From: Streptomyces chartreusis NRRL 3882
GTDB taxonomy: Bacteria > Actinomycetota > Actinomycetes > Streptomycetales > Streptomycetaceae
Assembly: GCF_900236475.1 (NCBI RefSeq)
Contig: NZ_LT963352.1
Coordinates: 4,356,501 to 4,420,500 of the forward strand
Reading direction: 5' to 3'
Length of the DNA: 64,000 nt
A program made the position numbers and the translations under genes. The notes under the pieces are model-generated. The model was not told the DNA's origin, ran no database searches, and saw only the letters and a list, made by a program, of their open reading frames with translations. Of the stretch, positions 42,850 to 51,141 are shown in pieces; positions within the stretch are counted from its first letter, which is position 1, and each line of letters begins with the position of its first letter.

Positions 42850-42884
42850 GACTGCCCGCACCCGGTGACCGGGTACGGGCAGTC
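42850..42884 (-). terminator. Terminator of the LASTG surface-protein gene
   Basis: GACTGCCCG / CGGGCAGTC enclosing ACCCGG / CCGGGT with a TGA loop; nearly continuous 15-bp stem, about 70 bases after the stop on the minus strand. Confidence 0.7.
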
Positions 42885-42955
42885 GCGGTGACGTGATGTC
42901 AGGCGCTGGGACTCTGTCGGGCGCCGTGACCGGTGTCAGGCGCTGCGCCGCCGCG

Positions 42956-44854
42956 TCACGCGTTGTCGCGCGAGCGGAGCTTCAGGCGCGGGCCGAGGCG
43001 GAACGCCACGAAGCCCGCCGTGGCCAGGGCCGCGGCTGCCGCGAGAAGGATTCCGATGCCGCCGGCACCGGTCGAGGCGAGGCTGCCGCTGTCGAGGTTC
43101 GTCGACGTGCCGCCCGTGGTCGAGGACCCGGTGCCGCCGGTCGTGCCGGCCGTGCCGGACGGGCTCGCGCTGGGCGACGGGCTCGGGTCGGCCGAGGGAC
43201 TCGGGTCGGTCGTGGGGCTCGGCGACGGCGAACCGGCCCCGTCACCCTCGACGACCTCGACCGCGAACTGGGTCATGGCGTCGCCGACCGACGCGGCGAC
43301 CGTGTACGTGCCCGTGCCCTCACCGGCGGTCAGGGTCGGGGCCGTGGCCTTGCCCGAGTCGTCGGTCCTGACGCGGACGACCTGCTTGCCGTCCTCGAAG
43401 CGGGGGGCGTCGTCGCTGTCGTCCTCGACCCGGAACTCGACCTCCGTGCCGGCCGGTGCCGTGGCGCCCGACTTGACCACGTGGGCCCGGAGGGCCTCCT
43501 CGAAGGCCTCGCCCTGTTCGGCGCGCTGGTCGTCACCGCCCGCGACGCTCACGGTGTAGGCCGACTCCTTCACCTTCACGGTGAAGACCGTCGAGACGCC
43601 GCCGGCCTCGGCGCGGATCGTGAACTCACCCTCTTTGCTGCCCGTCTCGAGCGGCGCGGACTGGGCGCGGCCCCGCGCGTCGGTCGGCACGGCCAGCTTG
43701 GTGGTGTCGGGGCCGTCCTTGATGAAGAAGAAGGCGCCGAGCTTGTCCGGGTCCTCGACCGTGAAGGTGACGGAGGCGTTCTCGACCGGGTTGCCGGCCT
43801 TGTCGCGGACCACTACGGCCACCGGGTCCACGCCGCCGCCCGGCTGGGTGGTCTGTCCGGTTCCGGAGACCTGGGTCAGCTCCGCGATCGCGGGGGTCTT
43901 CCACTGGAACACGATGCGCCCGTGGCCGGAGCGGTCGGTGTTGACGCCGCCCTCGGCGATGCCGCCGCGCACCGGCTCGTCGGAGGCCTGCCAGAAGGGG
44001 TCGGTCTTGGCCGGGGCCTGGATGCGGCTGCCGCTGAGCAGCCGCGCGCCGGTCACCCGGTCCGCGTCGACGTAGCTGCTGCCGCCCGCGCCGCTGCCGA
44101 CCGCGCCCCGGTCCTCGTCCGTGCCGCCGCCACCGCCGCCGCCCGCGTAGCCGGCGCCGCCGCCTCCGCCCGCGCCGTCCGAACCGGAGCCGCCCGCACC
44201 GCCCTTGCCGCCCCCGGACGCGTCGGCGCCGGAGGAGCCGTTGCCGCCGCCCGCACCGCCGGTTTCACCGACCGCGCCCTTGCCGCCGCGCTCGGACTCG
44301 GTGTCGTCCTGACCGCGCTCGCCGCCACCGGGGCCGCCATGCCCGGCATCGACGCTGCCGTAGCCACCGCCGCCGCCACCGGCGGCGATGAGGAGCGGCT
44401 TGCCGTCGTCGGTGCGGACGCCGCTGCTGTTGCCGCCGACCGCGCCGTACTTGTCGCCGCCCGCGCCGCCGAGCGCGTCACCGAAGCCCTGGACGCCGAC
44501 CGCGAGCGAGAGCCGCTCCCCGGGGGTGACGCTGAGCGTGCCCGCGGTGTAGCCGCCCGCGCCGCCGTTGGCGAAGGGTGTGCCCTCGCCGCCCTGGCCC
44601 CAGGCCCGCACGTCCAGCGCCGTGACGCCGACCGGGACCTTGAACTCCTCGCGGGCGCCCGTCGGATCGAACAGCCGGCAGCCGGAGAACCCCTCGGTCG
44701 GCGTGCAGGTCTTCCCGGCGAGGACCGCGCTGCCGGCGGCCGTGGCGGCCGATGCGCCCGTCAGGGCGGTGCCGGCGGTCAACGCGACGAACGTCAGGGC
44801 CGCCGCGCCGCGCCGGAATCTGGCGCGGCGCAGCACGGCGGAATCGTGATGCAT
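42956..44854 (-). CDS. Large cell-wall-anchored protein with Gly-rich domain, Ig-like repeats and LASTG sorting signal
   Basis: 632 residues from ATG 44854 with GGGAG ahead. A Sec signal (RFRRGAAALTFVALTAGTALTG, cleavage near ATA) leads to a glycine-rich domain (about 60-280) with GGGGGGYGSVDAG-type runs, then two or three Ig-like repeats (about 310-555: DPVAVVVRDKAGNPVENASVTFTV; TYTVAASVGDAMTQFAVEVV), a Ser/Pro stalk, LASTG, a hydrophobic helix and RLGPRLKLRSRDNA. LAXTG is the motif of class E sortases. It probably forms an adhesive or structural wall protein. Confidence 0.87.
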   Translation of the reverse strand: MHHDSAVLRRARFRRGAAALTFVALTAGTALTGASAATAAGSAVLAGKTCTPTEGFSGCRLFDPTGAREEFKVPVGVTALDVRAWGQGGEGTPFANGGAGGYTAGTLSVTPGERLSLAVGVQGFGDALGGAGGDKYGAVGGNSSGVRTDDGKPLLIAAGGGGGGYGSVDAGHGGPGGGERGQDDTESERGGKGAVGETGGAGGGNGSSGADASGGGKGGAGGSGSDGAGGGGGAGYAGGGGGGGTDEDRGAVGSGAGGSSYVDADRVTGARLLSGSRIQAPAKTDPFWQASDEPVRGGIAEGGVNTDRSGHGRIVFQWKTPAIAELTQVSGTGQTTQPGGGVDPVAVVVRDKAGNPVENASVTFTVEDPDKLGAFFFIKDGPDTTKLAVPTDARGRAQSAPLETGSKEGEFTIRAEAGGVSTVFTVKVKESAYTVSVAGGDDQRAEQGEAFEEALRAHVVKSGATAPAGTEVEFRVEDDSDDAPRFEDGKQVVRVRTDDSGKATAPTLTAGEGTGTYTVAASVGDAMTQFAVEVVEGDGAGSPSPSPTTDPSPSADPSPSPSASPSGTAGTTGGTGSSTTGGTSTNLDSGSLASTGAGGIGILLAAAAALATAGFVAFRLGPRLKLRSRDNA

Positions 44855-44927
44855 CAAGGAAACTCCCCAACTTGTCACAAGCTCCCCCCCAGGGAGCCAT
44901 GAAACGCTCGATCAAAATCGAACACGA

Positions 44928-46268
44928 CTAGTGGGACAGCTGATCAAACTTGAGGCCCCCGGTCAACTGAGAATGGTCGATTCCGGGCAACCGCTTGCTG
45001 AGCCCGTCACGGGCGTCCGGGCTCGCGACACCCGCCCCGGGAGCGGACCCGGCAGCGGCCCCGGAGTCGGCCGGGCAGAGGGCGCGGACGACGTACGTGT
45101 AGAGGGCTTCGTCGATCGCGTGCGGTTGCGGGCGGCCGTTCCCGTCGAGGCTCTGGTACTTCATCAGGTTCTGCGCGAGAGCCACCTGGCGCTTGCCGTC
45201 CCGGCTGGACAGCGCGGTCATGCCGGCGCCGAACACCGCGCCGTCGTGGCCCCAGAAGCGCCCGCAGCCGGGGAGTTCCAGCGTGTAGATGCCGAGGCCG
45301 TAGTCGAGGCCGCTCACCGGAACCGTGCGCGTCATCTCGTCCAGGGAGGCCTTGCCGATCAGCTTTCCGCCGAGCAGGGCGCGGTAGAAGCGGTTCAGGT
45401 CGTCGGTGGTGGAGACGACCGCACCCGCCGTGTACGCCCAGGACATGTCGTAGACGCTGTAGTCGCGCGGCGGGTCGATCAGGCCGTAGAACGACTCGTA
45501 CATCCGCGGGTGCGGGCCCTTGATGTACGGGGTGCGCGGGAAGGACGTGTGGCGCAGCCCGGCCCGGTCGACGACGTTGCGGGTGATGTACTTCTCGGCG
45601 TCCTGGCCGGTGACCTTCTCCAGGAGCAGCCCGGCGATGACGTAGTTGGTGTTGGAGTACGAACCGGGCAGCTCGCCCGGCCGTCCGGTGGCGGGGGCCG
45701 CGAGACCCAGCCGGACCAGTTCCCCGGGTCGGATCGAGCGGAAGCGCTCCTCGTCGAGGCTGGCGGTCGAGCCCTCGGCGAGGGAGGGGAAGGCGCCCAC
45801 GACGTAGTCGCCGATATGGCTGGTGTGGTTCAGGAGCATACGGACGGTGATCTGCCGGCCGCGCTCCCCGGGTATGAGGTCGGGCAGGTAGTCGCCGACG
45901 GGCGCGTCGAGCCGGACCCGGCCGCGCTCCACCTGCTGGAGCAGGGCGACGGAGGTGAAGGTCTTGCTGATGCTGCCCACGCGGTGCCGCATGCCCGGGG
46001 TGACCGGGCGCCCGGTCTCCACGTCGGCGACCCCGGAGGCTCCGGCCCACCGCTCGCCGCCGTCCCTGACGGACGAGAAGACGCCGTACATACCCGCCTC
46101 GTGGATGGCGTCCAGCGAGTCGCGCAGGGCGCCTCTGTCGAGCGACGTGCGGTCCGCGGGCCCGGCGGGTGGCGCGGCCGGGCCGGCGTGGGCGGGTGCG
46201 GTCAGTACGGCGGTGGTCGTCAGCACCGTGGTGCCCAGGACGGTTCCGAGAAGCCGGGCGATACGCAA
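44928..46268 (-). CDS. Secreted serine-type D-Ala-D-Ala carboxypeptidase / class C-like hydrolase
   Basis: 446 residues from TTG 46268 with GGGGAAGG ahead. Sec signal (LGTVLGTTVLTTTAVLTAPAHA). Catalytic motifs S99-I-S-K102, YSNTN and HDGA match the Streptomyces R61 DD-peptidase group, which trims peptidoglycan stem peptides and binds penicillin. A C-terminal 60-residue low-complexity tail follows the catalytic domain. Alternatively an esterase of the same fold. A good promoter (46331-46359, minus) drives it. Confidence 0.9.
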   Translation of the reverse strand: MRIARLLGTVLGTTVLTTTAVLTAPAHAGPAAPPAGPADRTSLDRGALRDSLDAIHEAGMYGVFSSVRDGGERWAGASGVADVETGRPVTPGMRHRVGSISKTFTSVALLQQVERGRVRLDAPVGDYLPDLIPGERGRQITVRMLLNHTSHIGDYVVGAFPSLAEGSTASLDEERFRSIRPGELVRLGLAAPATGRPGELPGSYSNTNYVIAGLLLEKVTGQDAEKYITRNVVDRAGLRHTSFPRTPYIKGPHPRMYESFYGLIDPPRDYSVYDMSWAYTAGAVVSTTDDLNRFYRALLGGKLIGKASLDEMTRTVPVSGLDYGLGIYTLELPGCGRFWGHDGAVFGAGMTALSSRDGKRQVALAQNLMKYQSLDGNGRPQPHAIDEALYTYVVRALCPADSGAAAGSAPGAGVASPDARDGLSKRLPGIDHSQLTGGLKFDQLSH

Positions 46269-46330
46269 CGGCCTTCCCCTTCCTCGGTGTTCGACAAGGT
46301 CGGGGTCATCGTCACGGGAAGCGGATGCGC

Positions 46331-46359
46331 CTTACATCCACCCACGGGATGATCGTCAA
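46331..46359 (-). promoter_or_regulatory. Candidate promoter of the DD-peptidase gene
   Basis: Read on the minus strand: TTGACG (46359-46354), 17 bases, TGTAAG (46336-46331), placed 63 bases before the TTG start. Confidence 0.5.
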
Positions 46360-46502
46360 TCGGCCGGTCGAGGGCAGAAATGACCACAACCACCCTTGAT
46401 TTCAACGGACTTCACGTGCCGCCCGGCAGAGGCCGGCCCGCCGACGGAGCGCGCGCGGGCCAGGCGCCCCCTCTCACGTAGTTCTTCGTCGCGTCCGACG
46501 CA

Positions 46503-46532
46503 TTGACGCCACGCGTCCGCCACCCCTACGGT
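46503..46532 (+). promoter_or_regulatory. Candidate promoter of the GH43 gene
   Basis: TTGACG (46503-46508), 18 bases, TACGGT (46527-46532). The hexamers and spacing are almost the same as those ahead of the pectate-lyase-like gene. Confidence 0.55.
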
Positions 46533-46553
46533 CTGGCCGAATTGCCGAACTGC

Positions 46554-46569
46554 GTTCGCAATATCGAAC
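46554..46569. promoter_or_regulatory. Inverted repeat in the GH43 leader
   Basis: GTTCG-CAATAT-CGAAC, a perfect 5-bp inverted repeat around an AT-rich centre, 22 bases after the promoter and 41 before the start codon. It is well placed for a repressor sensing a plant-wall sugar. Confidence 0.45.
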
Positions 46570-46609
46570 ACACTGCGCTCCGTAGCCCCCGACGGAAGGC
46601 CGAGCCGCC

Positions 46610-48016
46610 ATGCCCACCCCCCGCAGAACCCCTCGCAGACCCTCCCGCCGTCAAGTCCTCGGCATGGCCGCCACCGTGCCGCTCGCCCTGACCGCCGATC
46701 TGGCCCTGGGCGCCGCTCCGGCCGGAGCGGCGACGGGCCCGGCGTTCGTGATGGCCTACTTCACCGAGTCCCCGAACGGCCTCGGCACCGACTACGGCCT
46801 GCACCTGGCCGTCAGCCTCGACGGCCTGGAGTGGACGCCGCTCAACCAGAACAAGCCGGTCGCCACCCCCACCCAGGGCGCCGGCGGCCTGCGCGATCCC
46901 TTCATCCTGCGCAAGCAGGACGGCACGTTCGCCGTACTGGCCACCGACCTGAAGGGCACGGACTGGAGCTACAACAGCCAGTACATCCACGTCTGGGACT
47001 CCGCCGACCTGCGCTCCCTCACCGGCTACCGCCGGCTCAAGCTGCACGACATGACCACCCACAGCTGGGCCCCGGAGGCCTTCTGGGACGCCTCACGCGG
47101 CCAGTACGGGATCGTCTACTCGTCGGTGAACACGAGCGGCCACAACGTGCTGATGGTCAACTACACGACCGACTTCCGCACGGTGTCCGCGCCGCAGGTC
47201 TTCTTCGACCCGGGCTACGACGTGATCGACGGCAGCCTCGCCCTCGGCGTCGGCGGCACGAACTACATGTACTTCAAGGACAGCTCGAAGCAGGCCCTGG
47301 TCGGCGCCCGGTCCGCCACCCTCGCCCCGGGCAGCTGGCAGGTCTTCAGCACGCCGGTGGCCCACGGCGGCACCGAGGCACCGATCCTGGTCAAGTCCCT
47401 GTCGTCCAGCACCTGGTACCTCTGGGGCGACACCTACACGCCCAACGGCGTCTTCTACGCCTGGCAGACCTCCGACCTGGCCTCCGGCACCTGGACGCCG
47501 GTCGACCAGCGCCGTTACACCCAGCCGGTGAACTCCAAGCACGGCAGCATCGCACCGCTCACGGGCACCCAGTACGACAATCTCCTCGCGCACTGGGGAG
47601 CCCCGGCCTGGAACCGGCTCAAGTCGTACAACCACCCGGACCGCTACGTCCGCCACGCCGGTTTCGCTGGCCGGATCGACCCCTACCCCTTCGACCCGTA
47701 CACCGACGCCCAGTGGAAGCTCGTCCCGGGCCTCGCCGACGCGTCCGGGGTGTCCTTCCAGTCGGTCAACTACCCGGACCGGTACCTGCGGCACTACAGC
47801 TACGAGCTGCGGCTGGACGTCAACGACGGCACGTCGGCGTTCGCCCAGGACGCCACCTTCCACAAGGTCGCCGGGCTCGCGGACTCCGCCTGGACGTCGT
47901 TCCGCTCGCACAACTACCCGACGCGCTACCTCCGCCACTCCGACTACGCCCTGCGCATCGACCCCGTCTCCACGGCCACGGACCGGGCGGACGCCACGTT
48001 CCGGATCGGGTACTGA
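46610..48016 (+). CDS. Secreted GH43 arabinofuranosidase-like enzyme with AbfB (CBM42) domain
   Basis: 468 residues. A twin-arginine signal (PSRRQVLGMAATVPLALTA) exports it. The five-bladed GH43 propeller has AGGLRDPFIL (catalytic base region), SWAPEAFWD and GTEAPILVKS (acid region). From about residue 330 come three trefoil repeats of the arabinose-binding AbfB type: YNHPDRYVRHAGFAGRID, NYPDRYLRHYSYELRLD, NYPTRYLRHSDYALRID. The likely substrate is arabinose-decorated xylan or arabinan, which would fit the GH30 and pectate-lyase genes elsewhere in the window. Confidence 0.88.
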   Translation: MPTPRRTPRRPSRRQVLGMAATVPLALTADLALGAAPAGAATGPAFVMAYFTESPNGLGTDYGLHLAVSLDGLEWTPLNQNKPVATPTQGAGGLRDPFILRKQDGTFAVLATDLKGTDWSYNSQYIHVWDSADLRSLTGYRRLKLHDMTTHSWAPEAFWDASRGQYGIVYSSVNTSGHNVLMVNYTTDFRTVSAPQVFFDPGYDVIDGSLALGVGGTNYMYFKDSSKQALVGARSATLAPGSWQVFSTPVAHGGTEAPILVKSLSSSTWYLWGDTYTPNGVFYAWQTSDLASGTWTPVDQRRYTQPVNSKHGSIAPLTGTQYDNLLAHWGAPAWNRLKSYNHPDRYVRHAGFAGRIDPYPFDPYTDAQWKLVPGLADASGVSFQSVNYPDRYLRHYSYELRLDVNDGTSAFAQDATFHKVAGLADSAWTSFRSHNYPTRYLRHSDYALRIDPVSTATDRADATFRIGY

Positions 48017-48185
48017 CCGCGGCGACCGACGGCACCGGCGGGCGGGAAGGCCGGGCCGGGCTCCCGAGCGGCACACGCGGGGACGCGACGGCCCGGACCG
48101 GCCTTCCACTGCCCGCAATCTGCCACCCGGCGCCCCGCTCCGCCTCCCGGGCGGGCCCGAACGGGGACGGCGGAGCGAGCCTGCG

Positions 48186-48560
48186 ATGATGCGGCGCATG
48201 TCGATCCTCGCCACCCTCGCGGTACTGGCTCTCGCCGCCCTCCACGCCTACATCCTGGTGCTGGAGATGTTCCTGTGGACCACGCCGCGGGCCCGCGCCG
48301 CCTTCGGCACCAGCGCCGAGTCCGCGGAGGCGACGAAGGCCCTGGCCGCCAACCAGGGCCTCTACAACGGCTTCCTCGCCGCCGGACTGCTCTGGGGCGC
48401 GGTGGCGTCCGACCCGGTGGGCATCCAGGTCTCGGTGTTCTTCCTGGCGTGCGTGGCGATCGCGGGGGTGTACGGCGCGGCCACCGCCAGCCGGAAGATC
48501 CTCTTCGTGCAGACCGTACCGGCGCTGATCGCCCTGGTGCTGGTGCTGCTCGCGCACTAG
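48186..48560 (+). CDS. DUF1304 membrane protein
   Basis: 124 residues from ATG 48186 (GGAGCGAG ahead; internal ATGs at 48189 and 48198 are alternatives). Four helices with the DUF1304 signature: LHAYILVLEMFLWTTPRARAAFG, then NQGLYNGFLAAGLLWG and GIYGAATASRKILFVQ-like text (GVYGAATASRKILFVQ here). The family is of unknown function and common in bacteria. Confidence 0.88.
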   Translation: MMRRMSILATLAVLALAALHAYILVLEMFLWTTPRARAAFGTSAESAEATKALAANQGLYNGFLAAGLLWGAVASDPVGIQVSVFFLACVAIAGVYGAATASRKILFVQTVPALIALVLVLLAH

Positions 48561-48579
48561 GAGGACACCCCCCAGGGTC

Positions 48580-48993
48580 TCAGGCGTCCTGAGAGACGGC
48601 CTGTTCCATGAGCCGGACCGCCTCCGCCTCCGTCGTCGCGGGCGGCACCACCAGCAGGTCCCAGCGGCCCCGGCCGGGCGTGAGCAGGCAGACCGTGTCC
48701 GGAGTGGTCGGCGCGTCCCTGCGGCCCACGTGGACCTCCCGGCCGGCGACGTCCAGCCGGTCGGGGCAGGCCAGCCAGGTGTCCCCGTGGACCAGCACGC
48801 TGCTGACCCGGCCCCAGGCGCGCGGCAGCACGGCCAGCAGCCCGGGCAGCTCCGCGGCGAGGTCGTACGACCGGGGCCACCACGCCCCGTCGATACGGCG
48901 GGCCGTGCGGCCGAGGCGCGGCTGGACCGCGAGCCTCAGCCGGACCTCGGAGGGTGCCGGGAGGGGCGGTGGGGGCGAGGAGGCGGACGTCAT
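48580..48993 (-). CDS. DUF5994 family protein
   Basis: 137 residues from ATG 48993. RIDGAWWPRSYDLAAELPGLLAVL and RVSSVLVHGDTW are the conserved blocks of this actinobacterial family; PDTVCLLTPGRGRWDLLVVPPATTEAEA follows. No catalytic residues are evident. Small cytoplasmic protein, convergent with the DUF1304 gene. Confidence 0.8.
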   Translation of the reverse strand: MTSASSPPPPLPAPSEVRLRLAVQPRLGRTARRIDGAWWPRSYDLAAELPGLLAVLPRAWGRVSSVLVHGDTWLACPDRLDVAGREVHVGRRDAPTTPDTVCLLTPGRGRWDLLVVPPATTEAEAVRLMEQAVSQDA

Positions 48994-49123
48994 CAGGGCT
49001 CCTGCTGCGACGGGGGCGTGGCCAGCGGACCGTCGGCCACCGGGTGCGGCATACCCCCGGTCCTTCCACCGTACCCGCAGGGCGGCACGGGAGCCGGGGC
49101 CCGCCCGCACCGCCCGGGAGCGG

Positions 49124-49263
49124 TCAGAGGCCGTAGCGGCCCTTCGGATGACGCCAGAAGTCGCGCAGCATCCGCGTGGCGCTGCCCGCCTGCCCCAGTG
49201 ACCGCCCGCGCCCCCGCCGAAGCCCTTGGTCAGCCACAGCGACTGGTCGCGGTGTCTGCGCAT
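49124..49263 (-). pseudogene. Small basic protein gene with a one-base frame break
   Basis: From ATG 49263 the frame reads RRHRDQSLWLTKGFGGG, and the tail GRSLGQAGSATRMLRDFWRHP with stop at 49124 lies in another frame; the switch falls in a G/C run near 49203-49217. The 140-base span equals 46 codons plus two bases, so one base seems to be missing. If restored, the product would be a basic 46-residue protein. It could be a true lesion or a sequence error. Confidence 0.45.
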
Positions 49264-49390
49264 GGTTTCTCCCTCGTATGCGGGGACGGGGTATCACCGT
49301 CAGGTCGTCGCAGGCCTCGCGGAAGTTGTTGCCCTCGTGCGTGTGGACATTGCGGGCGCTTTATCGCATTTCGTCAGCGATAATCGGAGC

Positions 49391-49765
49391 ATGACTACGG
49401 CAACGTACGAAGCGCTGGCGGCGTCGTCAGATCACGCGGTCGCCGTGACCCTCGCCTTCATCGGCGGGGCCGTCATCGCCCTCGCGCTGATCTGGGCGGT
49501 GCGGGTCGGGATGCGGGTCATGGACACGGACACGCACCACCCCGGCCCCGAGGAGCAGCCGCACCTCCCGGACGGCGGGCCGGTCCGTGAGATGCGGGAG
49601 ATGCGGGAGCCCGACGAGATGCCGGTCGTGACGCGCGACGGCAAGCGGCTCCTGCCCCATGAGCTGCACCACGCGAGCACCAGGACGGGCAAGGACCAAA
49701 AGCCCCGCCGCTGGCTGCCCGGATCCAGCGGCTCCTTCGGCGGCGGCGGCCTCGGCCACACGTGA
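49391..49765 (+). CDS. DUF6479-like single-pass membrane protein
   Basis: 124 residues from ATG 49391 (CGGAGC ahead). A membrane helix (VAVTLAFIGGAVIALALIWAVRVGM, about 17-41) is followed by an acidic then basic cytoplasmic tail (EMREMREPDEMPVV; RDGKRLLPHEL; a Gly-rich end). This layout is that of the Streptomyces DUF6479 group; function unknown. Confidence 0.75.
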   Translation: MTTATYEALAASSDHAVAVTLAFIGGAVIALALIWAVRVGMRVMDTDTHHPGPEEQPHLPDGGPVREMREMREPDEMPVVTRDGKRLLPHELHHASTRTGKDQKPRRWLPGSSGSFGGGGLGHT

Positions 49766-49769
49766 GGCC

Positions 49770-50246
49770 ATGAGACGCGGACGCTGGGCGACGGGCGGGG
49801 CGGCGGTGCCGCTCGCCCTGTCCGCCGTGCTCACCGGCTGTGGCGGCGACAGCCCGGGGGACGCCGCCCGCGAGGCGGAGTCGGCGGTCGGGTCGTTCGC
49901 CTCGCAGGCCTCCGAGGCGGTGGAGTCGGCCACGGCGGAGGCCGGACGCCGCCTCGACGACATCCGGGGCGGAATCGACGTCAAGGACGATGTGAAGGCC
50001 GGACGGCCCACCGTCGGCTCCGACGGCCGGGCCCGGGCCGAGGTCACCGTCACCAACACCGACGACTCGGAACGCTCCTTCGCCGTCCAGGTCGATTTCA
50101 CCGACGCCGGGGGCCGGCTGACCGACACGGTCATCGTCACGGTCGACCACGTGCAGGCGGGCCACTCCGCCACGGCCACCGCCCGCAGCACCCACGATCT
50201 GTCCGGCGAGGTCCGGGCCGAGGTGGCCCGGGCCGTGCGCTACTGA
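49770..50246 (+). CDS. Small lipoprotein of unknown function
   Basis: 158 residues from ATG 49770, four bases after the previous stop, so likely co-transcribed. The lipobox is LTGC (signal VPLALSAVLTGC). An Ala/Glu-rich helical stretch (AREAESAVGSFASQASEAVESATAEAG) leads to a beta-sandwich resembling FxLYD or transglutaminase-inhibitor-type domains (RARAEVTVTNTDDSERSFAVQVDF). It probably sits on the outer membrane face. Confidence 0.8.
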   Translation: MRRGRWATGGAAVPLALSAVLTGCGGDSPGDAAREAESAVGSFASQASEAVESATAEAGRRLDDIRGGIDVKDDVKAGRPTVGSDGRARAEVTVTNTDDSERSFAVQVDFTDAGGRLTDTVIVTVDHVQAGHSATATARSTHDLSGEVRAEVARAVRY

Positions 50247-50974
50247 CGGGCGCCGGTGTCCGCCACCGAGATGTCGATCTGCTCGCTCACGGCGCTCACC
50301 CCGTTCAGGGTGGCGACCGCCTGGAGCCGGTTGGCGCCCGCCGGCAGCGCCGGACGCGGGGTGCAGGTCCAGGTGCCGTCGGCGGCGGCGGTGGTCGCGC
50401 AGGCCTCGCGGTCGTCCTTGTCGCGGACAGTGACCCGGGCGCCCGGGTGGGCCGTGCCCGCGATCTGCGGCCGGACGTCCAGCGGCACGCCGGACAGCGG
50501 GCGGGTCAGCGTCGGCCCGGCCAGGCCCACGGTCACGGCACACCGGCCGGCCGCCTGCCGCACGCCGTCCGCGTCGGTGATCCGCAGGACGCAGTCGCGC
50601 AGCCGCGTGCCGGGCACGGCGTCCGCGGGGACCGCGAGCACGAAGGGGAACGTACGTCCCTGCCATGACTGCGCGGCCGCGCCCGTGACGGTGTACGTCC
50701 CGCTGCGGCCGTCGGCGGCGACCCGGCCGAGATAGCCGGGCGCGTCGAGGGGCGTGGCCGTCACGCGGGTGCCCCGGGGCGCCGTCAGCGTCACCGTGGC
50801 GCCCGGCGCCGCTGCCGCGGAGCCGGCGATGTCGAGGATGCCCTCCCGGCCGGGTGCGATGGTCGCGGTGCCCCACAGCTCACCGCCCAGGGCCGCCGCA
50901 GGCGGGCCGGGGAACGCGAGCACTCCGGCGACCACGGTCCCCGCCACGGCTGCTGTCTTGCTGGACCTGTTCAT
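50240..50974 (-). CDS. Secreted Ig-like protein of unknown function
   Basis: 244 residues from ATG 50974. A Sec signal (TAAVAGTVVAGVLAFPGPPAAA) precedes two Ig-like sheets; the second has GVPLDVRPQIAGTAHPGARVTVRD and CATTAAADGTWTCTPRPALPAG, the pattern of bacterial Ig-like carboxypeptidase-regulatory repeats. Two disulfides are possible. Convergent with and overlapping the lipoprotein gene by seven bases. Function unknown. Confidence 0.78.
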   Translation of the reverse strand: MNRSSKTAAVAGTVVAGVLAFPGPPAAALGGELWGTATIAPGREGILDIAGSAAAAPGATVTLTAPRGTRVTATPLDAPGYLGRVAADGRSGTYTVTGAAAQSWQGRTFPFVLAVPADAVPGTRLRDCVLRITDADGVRQAAGRCAVTVGLAGPTLTRPLSGVPLDVRPQIAGTAHPGARVTVRDKDDREACATTAAADGTWTCTPRPALPAGANRLQAVATLNGVSAVSEQIDISVADTGARQ

Positions 50975-51099
50975 GGCGGGCGGGGCTCCCTGTGCGGACG
51001 TCGACGGCACTCTGCCGGACTCTGGCAGCGATTCTCGCGGGGCGCTCCGCAGGCGGCGCGTGCTGCTGGGCCGTGCGGGTGGCGGAGGCTCCCCAAAGG

Positions 51100-51126
51100 C
51101 CCCGCCCAGCGGTCGCCGGGCGGGGC
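51100..51126 (-). terminator. Terminator of the GH13 gene
   Basis: GCCCCGCCC / GGGCGGGGC, 9-bp stem with a nine-base loop, 16 bases beyond the stop on the minus strand. Confidence 0.6.
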
Positions 51127-51141
51127 GGGTCAGGGCCGGGG

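Noticed and set aside
42956-44854. Gly-rich region read as a PE-PGRS-type protein
   Set aside because: No PE domain; the protein has a Sec signal, Ig-like repeats and an LASTG anchor, and PE-PGRS proteins belong to mycobacteria.
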